This document shows positions 1 to 5,367 of a stretch of DNA of 14,606 nt, one piece after another (position 1 is the first letter of the stretch; each line of letters starts with the position of its first letter). The translations under genes and the position numbers were made by a program. Below the pieces are notes generated by a model. It worked only from the letters and a program-made list of their open reading frames with translations. It had not been told where the DNA came from and searched no databases. Origin of the DNA: DALYLB01 sp046154695 (GTDB lineage: Bacteria > Acidobacteriota > Blastocatellia > RBC074); the NCBI GenBank assembly GCA_046154695.1, contig JBJXFI010000072.1, positions 1 to 14,606 on the forward strand. Direction: 5' to 3'.

Positions 1-640
1 CCCCCCCCCCCACGACCCGCACCTGGGCGGCGGCGATGTCGGCCCTCGCCTGATCCATGCGCGCCGCGGTCTGGCTCTTCTTCGCGGCCAGCACCTGCAG
101 GGTCTTCTCCGCGCGATCGTTCTCCGCGTCGGCGACCTCATAGCGCCCCCTGACCTCATCGAACTCCTGGGGACTGACCGATTTTCGATCGAGAAGATTC
201 TGATATCTGGCGAGTGTGGTGGCGGCCAGCCGCTTGCTGGCCGCCGCCGCGGCCTGACCGGCCTGCGCAACGCCGACCGAACGCTCAACCTCGGCATGCG
301 CCTCCTGCGCCTCCCGCAGCCCGGCCTGGGCTTTTTGCAGATGCGCCGCGGCCTCCTGGTTGTCGATCTCCAACAGCGCCTGCCCCGCGCGCACACGATC
401 TCCTTCGCGGACGCGAATCGAGGTGACCACCCCCATCACCTTCGCCGAGAGGGTGGCGGAGGTCCTGGATCGAACCGTCCCCGTCGCCTCATAAAAATCG
501 TCGATCGTCGCAAAGGCGACGGGCTCCACCCGAATTCCCCTGACCACCGGCGGTTTTTCCGCCGCCGCCCGCGGCTGCTTCCCGCAGGACGCCGCGAAGA
601 CCGACATCGAAAAAATCACAACAATCGAGATGGCTCTCAT
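1..640 (-). CDS. RND efflux periplasmic adaptor subunit (HlyD/AcrA family), 3'-truncated by the window edge
   Basis: This is a membrane fusion protein that would link an inner-membrane RND pump to the outer-membrane channel encoded just upstream. My own translation gives 213 codons before the window edge. An N-terminal signal ends in a lipobox, AASC (Cys19), so it is probably a lipoprotein. Residues about 60-98 form the first biotinyl/lipoyl-like half, including VREGDRVRAGQALLEID, typical of AcrA/HlyD proteins. From about residue 100 to the edge it is Ala/Gln/Glu/Arg-rich and helical, matching the alpha-hairpin coiled coil. The start ATG is at 640-638, preceded by an AAGGTGAG-like ribosome site. 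It starts 34 bases after the tolC-like stop, so the two form an operon. The second lipoyl half, beta-barrel and membrane-proximal domains lie outside the window. The pump gene is expected next but not seen. The last residues are a Gly run from a C11 tract at the edge and may be artefactual. Confidence 0.9.
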   Translation of the reverse strand, partial: MRAISIVVIFSMSVFAASCGKQPRAAAEKPPVVRGIRVEPVAFATIDDFYEATGTVRSRTSATLSAKVMGVVTSIRVREGDRVRAGQALLEIDNQEAAAHLQKAQAGLREAQEAHAEVERSVGVAQAGQAAAAASKRLAATTLARYQNLLDRKSVSPQEFDEVRGRYEVADAENDRAEKTLQVLAAKKSQTAARMDQARADIAAAQVRVVGGG

Positions 641-674
641 TCTCACTCACCTTCGCTTTCACCCGGGTTTCGGC

Positions 675-2057
675 TTATGAAACGAACGGCCGAACATCCG
701 TCAAACTGCCTGTCGCCAACAGAACATTGGCGTACCCGACATAATAGTCGTAGCGTGCGGCCAGGACATTCGCGCGCGCGCGGAACAGCGCGGTCTCCGC
801 CCGGAGAACCTCCGTGATGGTCGTCAATCCCTCGTTGTACCGATCCTGCACGATGCGCAGCGCCTCTGTCGCATGACTGATGACGCGCTCGCCGACCGCC
901 AGCCGTTCCCTCGCTGTAATATATTGCTGATATGCGCGAACCACCTCCAGCCGGACCTGGTTCGTCTGATGCTGCTGTTGATTCTCGGCCATCCGCTCGG
1001 CGGCGCGCGCCTCATCGATCCGCGCCTTTCGCCCCGCATCGAAGAGATTGAAGGTGAGACTCGCGCCGACCAGGTAATCACCGCTGCCGCTCCACAAATT
1101 GCGCCCGCTCAGGCCGTAATTCGCAAAGACATCCACGCGCGGCAAAAACTCCGCCCGCGCCCCCTCGACCTGCCGCGCGCGCTCGCGCAGCGCCAACTCC
1201 GCGCTCGCCAGATCGGGGCGATTGCTCACCGCCTGGCGAACCAGCACCTCGCGCTCCGCCACGGCAAACGCCCTGCCGGCCAATTCCCCGCTCAACCGCT
1301 GGGGCGCGTCGATCGACAGCCCCATCGATATGTTGAGACCCGCCAGCGCCGCGGCGATCTCTCCCTCCGCCCGGATCTGCTGCTGCCGGAAATCGGCCAA
1401 TTGAACCTCCGCCGAAAGCAGGTCCGCAACCACAGCCAGGCCCGCCTCGGTGCGATCCCGGCTCCGCTTCACATCCGCTTCCGCCAGCCGCACCGCCTCG
1501 TCCGCAACCTCCTTCTCCGCCTGCGCCAGCAACACGCCATAAAAGGACCGCAGGACCTCGAAGCGAATCTGCTGTTCAACCTGCTCGGATCGCTTCTCCG
1601 CCTGGCCCCGGCGGTACCCCGCCTGCGCCACCTTCACGGACGTCTGCCGCTGGTCCAGCACCGGCATGCGAAACGTGAAACTCGTGCGATAATTCGTCAG
1701 CGAGTCAGGGTTGTTCAGAAACCGCGGATCGAAATTCTGCTGCCCGAATCGCGCCTGTTCGAGCAATGATCCGAAGACGAAAACCGGATTGTTCCCGCGC
1801 AATAACGTCTCGCTGAATTGCAGCGCCGGAAACCGCCCCGCGCGCGCGCCCTGCAACTGCGCCTCCGCCACCTCACGGCCCGACGCCGTCGCCCGCAACA
1901 GCGGATGCGTGCGCAGCGCGATCTCCACCGCCATCGGCAGGGTCAACGCCTCTCCGCCCCGCGCGTCGCTTGCCTGCCCCATCCCCGTCACCGACAGCGC
2001 AGCCGCGAGGATCGATGCGCACACAAATCTTCCTCTTCGTGCCGACAAGGCTCTCAT
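675..2057 (-). CDS. TolC-family outer membrane efflux protein
   Basis: Outer-membrane channel component of a tripartite efflux or export system. The 460-aa length is normal for the family (about 430-500). A signal peptide covers roughly residues 1-30 (basic N-terminus, then SILAAALSVTGMGQA). The mature protein has the two repeated outer-membrane-efflux halves: an N-terminal part with LPMAVEIALRTHPLLRA, and a C-terminal part ending in ITEVLRAETALFRARANVLA followed by a YDYYVGYANVLLATGSL-like terminus, both hallmark segments. Between them are long helical stretches rich in Ala, Gln, Glu and Arg that form the periplasmic tunnel. The ATG at 2057-2055 has a GAGGGGGG stretch upstream as the likely ribosome site. 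It is the first gene of the minus-strand operon with the adaptor. Its upstream region is occupied by the palindromic element, so its promoter is either inside or next to that element. Substrate cannot be inferred. Confidence 0.93.
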   Translation of the reverse strand: MRALSARRGRFVCASILAAALSVTGMGQASDARGGEALTLPMAVEIALRTHPLLRATASGREVAEAQLQGARAGRFPALQFSETLLRGNNPVFVFGSLLEQARFGQQNFDPRFLNNPDSLTNYRTSFTFRMPVLDQRQTSVKVAQAGYRRGQAEKRSEQVEQQIRFEVLRSFYGVLLAQAEKEVADEAVRLAEADVKRSRDRTEAGLAVVADLLSAEVQLADFRQQQIRAEGEIAAALAGLNISMGLSIDAPQRLSGELAGRAFAVAEREVLVRQAVSNRPDLASAELALRERARQVEGARAEFLPRVDVFANYGLSGRNLWSGSGDYLVGASLTFNLFDAGRKARIDEARAAERMAENQQQHQTNQVRLEVVRAYQQYITARERLAVGERVISHATEALRIVQDRYNEGLTTITEVLRAETALFRARANVLAARYDYYVGYANVLLATGSLTDVRPFVS

Positions 2058-2075
2058 ACGCCCCCCTCGGAAAAA

Positions 2076-2134
2076 GTTTGGAGTCCCACCCTCTGGTGGC
2101 CGCCCACTTCTTCTGTGCCAGCCGCCTGAAGGCC
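2076..2134. repeat. Degenerate copy of the GTTTGGAGTTCCGCC-type palindromic repeat
   Basis: The segment begins GTTTGGAGTCCCACC and ends GCCGCCTGAAGGC. It aligns end to end with the better-preserved palindrome at 3183-3247: same opening GTTTGGAGT, same closing CCGCCTGAAGGC, similar length and a diverged middle. It has lost most self-complementarity, so it looks like an older, decaying copy of the same dispersed family. Confidence 0.6.
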
Positions 2135-2137
2135 AAT

Positions 2138-2397
2138 GGCGTTAAGTTTAGAGGGTGCATTGAAGTTCTATGTCCCTCAACCCGCGAAGCGGGTGGCAGC
2201 ATAAAGCCTGGGGTGAAGGCGAAGCCGGAACCCCAGGATCGGTAAAAACGGTTTTCAAGCCCGTGAAACGGGCGACAGCGGGCGCTCTGCCGCCCGTTTC
2301 ACGGGCTTGCGAGCGTTTTTGGTACGGTCCTGGGGCTTGCGCCCCAGGCGTTATGCTGTCGCCTGCTTCGCAGGCTAAAAACTCTAAACTTAACGCC
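2138..2397. repeat. 260-bp palindromic element with perfect 16-bp terminal inverted repeats (MITE/BIME-like)
   Basis: The ends are exact inverted copies: GGCGTTAAGTTTAGAG at 2138-2153 and its reverse complement at 2382-2397. Inside, the two arms mirror each other imperfectly. Each carries, from outside in, a hairpin around GCGAAGC (2181-2193 left; 2361-2375 right), a CCTGGGG/CCCCAGG hairpin (2207-2237; 2329-2348) and half of a perfect 19-bp inverted repeat (2256-2274 with 2291-2309). The interior thus reads as two REP-like composite units head to head around a centre near 2282. No transposase is encoded, so if mobile it would need one acting in trans. I saw no obvious target-site duplication. 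Similar hairpin words recur in many environmental bacterial genomes, but I cannot verify copy number here. Confidence 0.75.
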
Positions 2398-2432
2398 GCC
2401 CGGTCTTTTTCTGAGAGTGTCTGGTGGATCCT

Positions 2433-2462
2433 GCACAAGCTGGACAACTTGTGCCACTTTTT
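2433..2462 (+). promoter_or_regulatory. Small hairpin plus T-run in the leader of the first thioredoxin-like gene
   Basis: GCACAAG (2433-2439) pairs with CTTGTGC (2448-2454) around an 8-nt loop, and five T residues follow at 2458-2462. The hairpin ends 10 nt before the GAGGAG ribosome site. It could be a weak terminator/attenuator or an operator-like palindrome. The 7-bp stem is short for an intrinsic terminator, so the call is tentative. Confidence 0.35.
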
Positions 2463-2478
2463 CCGAGGAGTCATTTTT

Positions 2479-3156
2479 ATGCCACATAGGTTCCGACCAC
2501 GGTTCAATTTCGCGCTCGTGCTCCGCGCCGTTGCCGCAAGCTGCGTTCTGCTTCTGCTGACGATCGGCGGGACGCCCCGCCTCGGCGTGGAGGACACGCC
2601 GGAGCTGCCGATGCCCGACGGTTCGGGCGACACGCCGGAGATGGTCGTCGAGCTGCTGCAGACCAACCTCGGGCCGATTGCCGCCCGGCAGGATCGAATG
2701 AAGCTTTCGAGCCTGCGCGGAAGCGTCCTCCTGCTCGACATGTTCTGGTCGAAATGCTCCCACTGCGAGGAGCATGCCCCCCATATCGTAAAGATCTACA
2801 ATGAATATCGGCAGCGCGGATTCAAGGTCCTCGGCCTGGCCACGGATCGAAAAGAGAAGCCCGAGGACGTGGCCAGCGTGAAAGCCTTCGTGACCAAGGC
2901 CAAGCTCAACTATCCGGTCGGCTTTCTCACCACCGAAGTGATCGCCTACTACATGGACAGCCACGATCATGGCGTCCCGCAGATGGTCCTCTTCGGTCCC
3001 GACGGCAAGATGGCCAAGCGTCAGATCGGTTGGAGCGACAAGATCGAAAAGGAGATGCGCGCCGCCATCGAGGCCCAACTCGCGAAACTGCCCATCGTCA
3101 AGCCGGGCAGCAAAGCCAGCAACAAGAACACCGCCCGCAAGGCAAAACAGGTCTGA
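2479..3156 (+). CDS. Exported thioredoxin-fold (TlpA-like) protein with CxxC active site
   Basis: Probable periplasmic thiol-disulfide oxidoreductase of 225 aa. I chose the ATG at 2479 because GAGGAG lies about 10 nt upstream and the protein then begins with a signal or anchor segment (about residues 11-30, FALVLRAVAASCVLLLLTIGG). The frame stays open to 2170, but that extension is made of palindromic-repeat sequence. The redoxin domain spans about 60-200: KLSSLRGSVLLLDMFW leads into the active site C93-S-H-C96, and cis-proline 167 sits in GVPQ, the standard thioredoxin-fold pair. Ser-His between the cysteines differs from the commoner Gly-Pro or Glu-Pro. The last 25 residues are Lys-rich and probably disordered. 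It is 114 bases upstream of a paralogue that has lost its second cysteine. Partner and substrate are unknown; peroxiredoxin-like alternatives are less likely given the CxxC. Confidence 0.85.
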   Translation: MPHRFRPRFNFALVLRAVAASCVLLLLTIGGTPRLGVEDTPELPMPDGSGDTPEMVVELLQTNLGPIAARQDRMKLSSLRGSVLLLDMFWSKCSHCEEHAPHIVKIYNEYRQRGFKVLGLATDRKEKPEDVASVKAFVTKAKLNYPVGFLTTEVIAYYMDSHDHGVPQMVLFGPDGKMAKRQIGWSDKIEKEMRAAIEAQLAKLPIVKPGSKASNKNTARKAKQV

Positions 3157-3182
3157 ACGACGCCCCCGGAACAAATGAACCC

Positions 3183-3251
3183 GTTTGGAGTTCCGCCTTC
3201 AGGCGGTCCGCGTCTGGCCGAAGACCAACCGCCTGAAGGCGGAACTCAAAA
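3183..3251. repeat. Perfect 20-bp inverted repeat between the two thioredoxin paralogues (REP-like)
   Basis: GAGTTCCGCCTTCAGGCGGT at 3188-3207 is the exact reverse complement of 3228-3247, separated by a 20-nt spacer. One mismatch outward, TTT/AAA continues the pairing to 3184-3251. The transcript would form a very stable stem-loop between the two cistrons. It lies right after the first gene's stop and 20-90 bases before the second start, and no T-run follows it. A diverged copy occurs at 2076-2134, so it belongs to a dispersed repeat family rather than being a unique terminator. Confidence 0.8.
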
Positions 3252-3260
3252 CATTTTCAC

Positions 3261-3270
3261 GGAGGAAAAT
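3261..3270 (+). promoter_or_regulatory. Strong ribosome binding site deciding the start of the second thioredoxin-like gene
   Basis: GGAGGAAAAT sits directly before the ATG at 3271 and is a near-perfect Shine-Dalgarno sequence. The frame stays open upstream to an ATG at 3175, but that part runs through the inverted repeat. The RBS therefore places the true start at 3271. Confidence 0.8.
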
Positions 3271-3840
3271 ATGCAGCTACCCCGTTTCCGATGCATCTCC
3301 CCCTCCCCCCAAAATCGTGCGCGCGCCGCCGCGCTCTGCCTGCTTCTGTTGTTTCCGCTCATGAACTCGGGCGCGGAATCGAAAGCCAGGATCGGCAAGA
3401 TTCCGAAAGACTCGCTCGCCAGGAACGAAATCCGCGCGCTCGATGGGCGCGGCTATTCGCTGGCCGAGTTGCGGGGCAAGGTCGTCGTTCTCGATTATTT
3501 CGCGGTTTGGTGCGGCCATTCGCGGCACCATATTCCGACGATGACCCGATTCGGCGAAGCCGAGAAGGCGCAGGGCCTGCAGATTCTCGGCCTGGCCGTG
3601 AAGGATGCCGAATCGACGCCCGAACGGGTCCGAAAGTTTATGCAGGAGATGAACATCGCCTATCCCGTCGGGATGATCTCCGACCCCGATTTTTCGGAGT
3701 ACATCAATTCCCGCGATGTCTCTGTCCCGCAGACGCTGGTCTATGCGCGGGACGGGCGCCTCGTCGCCCATTTCAGCGGGCACGATGATGCCACCGCGGC
3801 GGAATTGACCGGAACGATCAAACGGGAGCTGAGCAAATAA
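3271..3840 (+). CDS. Exported thioredoxin-fold (TlpA-like) paralogue with atypical CGHS active site
   Basis: A 189-aa protein whose start is fixed by the ribosome site at 3261-3270. A signal peptide spans about residues 16-35 (RAAALCLLLLFPLMNSGAES). The thioredoxin fold follows: SLAELRGKVVVLDYFAVW leads into C81-G-H-S84, where most family members have WCxxC. The codon at 3520-3522 is TCG, so the resolving cysteine is replaced by serine. Cis-proline 153 in SVPQTLVY is intact, and so is the rest of the fold. CxxS thioredoxin-like proteins are known to act as monothiol reductants or isomerases, or to trap mixed disulfides; which applies here is unknown. It follows the CxxC paralogue at 2479-3156 and resembles it in order of motifs (LRG, VLGLA or ILGLA, YPVG, VPQ), so the pair looks like a tandem duplication with later divergence. 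Confidence 0.83.
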   Translation: MQLPRFRCISPSPQNRARAAALCLLLLFPLMNSGAESKARIGKIPKDSLARNEIRALDGRGYSLAELRGKVVVLDYFAVWCGHSRHHIPTMTRFGEAEKAQGLQILGLAVKDAESTPERVRKFMQEMNIAYPVGMISDPDFSEYINSRDVSVPQTLVYARDGRLVAHFSGHDDATAAELTGTIKRELSK

Positions 3841-3852
3841 CCGCCATCGCAG

Positions 3853-3900
3853 GGCAAAAGGCGAAAGGCGCGAATCCTTTCGCCTTTTGCCTTTTGATTT
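3853..3900 (+). terminator. Terminator-like hairpin between the thioredoxin pair and pyruvate kinase
   Basis: GCAAAAGGCGAAAGG at 3854-3868 pairs perfectly with 3876-3890 around a 7-nt loop, and G3853-C3891 adds a 16th pair. The downstream strand is T-rich (CTTTTGATTT, 3891-3900), though the run is interrupted. It starts 12 bases after the upstream stop codon. It is probably an intrinsic terminator. Only 18 bases separate it from the pyk start, so it may instead act as an attenuator or an mRNA-stabilising stem. Confidence 0.65.
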
Positions 3901-3918
3901 CCTGCAAGGAAAGGAACG

Positions 3919-5349
3919 ATGAGAAGAGCGAAGATCGTTGCGACCATCGGCCCTGCGTCGCGTTCCCCGGAGCGTTTGCGGGAGCTGATTCTGGCGGGCG
4001 TGGATGTCGTTCGCGTCAACATGTCTCATGGAGACCACGCGGACCACGCCGAGGCGATCAGGGCGGCGCGGGAGGTCGCCGCGGAGCTCAGGCGGCCGGT
4101 GGCCATTCTTCTGGATCTGTGCGGCCCCAAAATCCGAACGGGCGCGTTGCGCGACCATCGCCCCATCCGCCTGGAGGCCAACCAGCAACTGACCATCACG
4201 ACTCGTGAAATCGAGGGGGATGCGACGATCCTCTCCACGAGCTACGCGCATCTGCCCAAGGACGTCAACCCGGGCGACCGCATTCTCTTTTCGGATGGAT
4301 TGATCGAGCTGCGGGTCGAGCAGGTGGGCTCGGAGGACATTCTCTGCCGGGTGATCAATGGGGGCGAGCTGGGCGAAAACAAGGGGATCAATCTTCCCGG
4401 CGTCAAGCTCTCCGCGCCGTCGCTGACGGAAAAGGACCGCGCCGATCTCAGCTTCGGCCTGCAGCAACAGGTCGATTACGTGGCGCTCTCGTTCGTTCGC
4501 AGCGCGCGGGACTGCATCGGCGCCAAGACGCTGATCGAATTTCTCGGCGCCTTCACGCCGCTGATCGCCAAGATCGAGAAGCGCGAGGCCCTCGAAGATC
4601 TGGACAACATCATCGAGAACTGCGACGGCGTGATGGTCGCGCGGGGCGACCTGGGAGTCGAGACCGCGGTCGAAAGCGTGCCGTTCTATCAGAAGCAGAT
4701 CATCGCCAAGGCCAATGCCGCCGAGAAGCTGGTGATCACCGCCACGCAGATGCTCGAATCGATGACGCACGAGCCGCGCCCCACCCGCGCCGAAGCCTCC
4801 GACGTCGCCAACGCCATCCTCGACGGAACCGACGCGGTTATGCTTTCGGCGGAGACCGCGGTCGGAGACTATCCGGTGCAAACCGTCGAAACGATGGCGC
4901 GCATCGTCACCTATACGGAGCAGAAGTGCCTTCCCGCCGACGCCTTGCGCGCGCCGCGCCGCAGCCGGCAGACCGGCACCGAGGGCCGCGCCATCGCGGA
5001 AGCCGCCATCTATGCCGCAAATGAGCTGCAGACCAAACTGATCGTCGTCTTCAGCAAGTCCGGGACCATGGCGCGCCACATCGCGGCCCTGCGCCCCGCG
5101 CAGCGGATCATCGCGTTCACGCCCTCACAGCGCGCCTACTGCTCCATGGCCTCCATCTGGGGGCTCGAACCCCGCCTCCTCGATTTCGAGGGACATGGCG
5201 TCGAGCTGATCTCCCGCGCCGAGGAGACCCTGCTCCGCGAGGAATTGATCGATCGCGGCGAGATCCTCGTTCTGATGGCCGGCCGCATCCCCCAACATCC
5301 CGGCTTGTCCTCGATGATGAAACTGCACCGCGTGGGCGAGATCGCCTGA
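3919..5349 (+). CDS. pyk: Pyruvate kinase
   Basis: Catalyses phosphoenolpyruvate + ADP to pyruvate + ATP, the last step of glycolysis, in the cytoplasm. At 476 aa it is full length for a bacterial enzyme of the PykF type. The sequence starts with KIVATIGPAS, and NMSHG at 34-38 is the monovalent-cation and phosphate-binding segment. The B domain spans about 70-168. The catalytic lysine is K218 in IAKIEKRE; E220 and D244 (MVARGDLGVE) bind Mg2+; T276 lies in ATQMLESM; and PRPTRAEASDVANAILDGTD is the standard signature. The C-terminal allosteric domain (about 345-476) is present. An AGGAAAGGA ribosome site precedes the ATG. It sits after a terminator-like hairpin and converges with the sulfatase gene, with 18 bases between the stops. 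No promoter fits between hairpin and start, so transcription must begin within or upstream of the hairpin, or read through it. Confidence 0.98.
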   Translation: MRRAKIVATIGPASRSPERLRELILAGVDVVRVNMSHGDHADHAEAIRAAREVAAELRRPVAILLDLCGPKIRTGALRDHRPIRLEANQQLTITTREIEGDATILSTSYAHLPKDVNPGDRILFSDGLIELRVEQVGSEDILCRVINGGELGENKGINLPGVKLSAPSLTEKDRADLSFGLQQQVDYVALSFVRSARDCIGAKTLIEFLGAFTPLIAKIEKREALEDLDNIIENCDGVMVARGDLGVETAVESVPFYQKQIIAKANAAEKLVITATQMLESMTHEPRPTRAEASDVANAILDGTDAVMLSAETAVGDYPVQTVETMARIVTYTEQKCLPADALRAPRRSRQTGTEGRAIAEAAIYAANELQTKLIVVFSKSGTMARHIAALRPAQRIIAFTPSQRAYCSMASIWGLEPRLLDFEGHGVELISRAEETLLREELIDRGEILVLMAGRIPQHPGLSSMMKLHRVGEIA

Positions 5350-5367
5350 GGCCGCGCGGCGACGTTC

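Larger units (their letters stand above)
2058..2478. other. Gene-free 421-bp divergent intergenic region filled with inverted repeats
   Basis: This stretch separates the tolC-like operon (minus) from the first thioredoxin-like gene (plus). Reading frames cross it, but they are products of the repeats and show no recognisable protein. It holds a degenerate palindromic repeat (2076-2134), a 260-bp element with perfect terminal inverted repeats (2138-2397) and a small hairpin (2433-2454) just before the thioredoxin ribosome site. I saw no convincing sigma70 promoter for either flanking gene, so promoters may lie within the repeats. Confidence 0.8.

Noticed and set aside
2138..2397. CRISPR array or integron attachment site
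   Set aside because: The repeats are inverted and hairpin-forming, not direct with unique spacers, and no cas genes or integrase are present.
2170..2478. Upstream extension of the first thioredoxin gene to an ATG at 2170
   Set aside because: The added 103 residues are translated palindromic repeat; a GAGGAG ribosome site and a signal segment support the start at 2479.
2076..3251. Composite transposon carrying the first thioredoxin gene between two related repeats
   Set aside because: The flanking repeats are only about 60 bp, one is badly degenerate, and no transposase or target-site duplication is visible; recombination between repeats is possible but transposition is not supported.
3175..3270. 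Upstream extension of the second thioredoxin gene to an ATG at 3175
   Set aside because: It runs through the inverted repeat; GGAGGAAAAT just before 3271 decides the start.
3277..5079. 600-codon open frame on the minus strand
   Set aside because: It lies antisense to the second thioredoxin gene and pyruvate kinase, both clearly real; its sequence is Arg/Gly/Asp-rich without any recognisable domain, the usual shadow of GC-rich codon bias.
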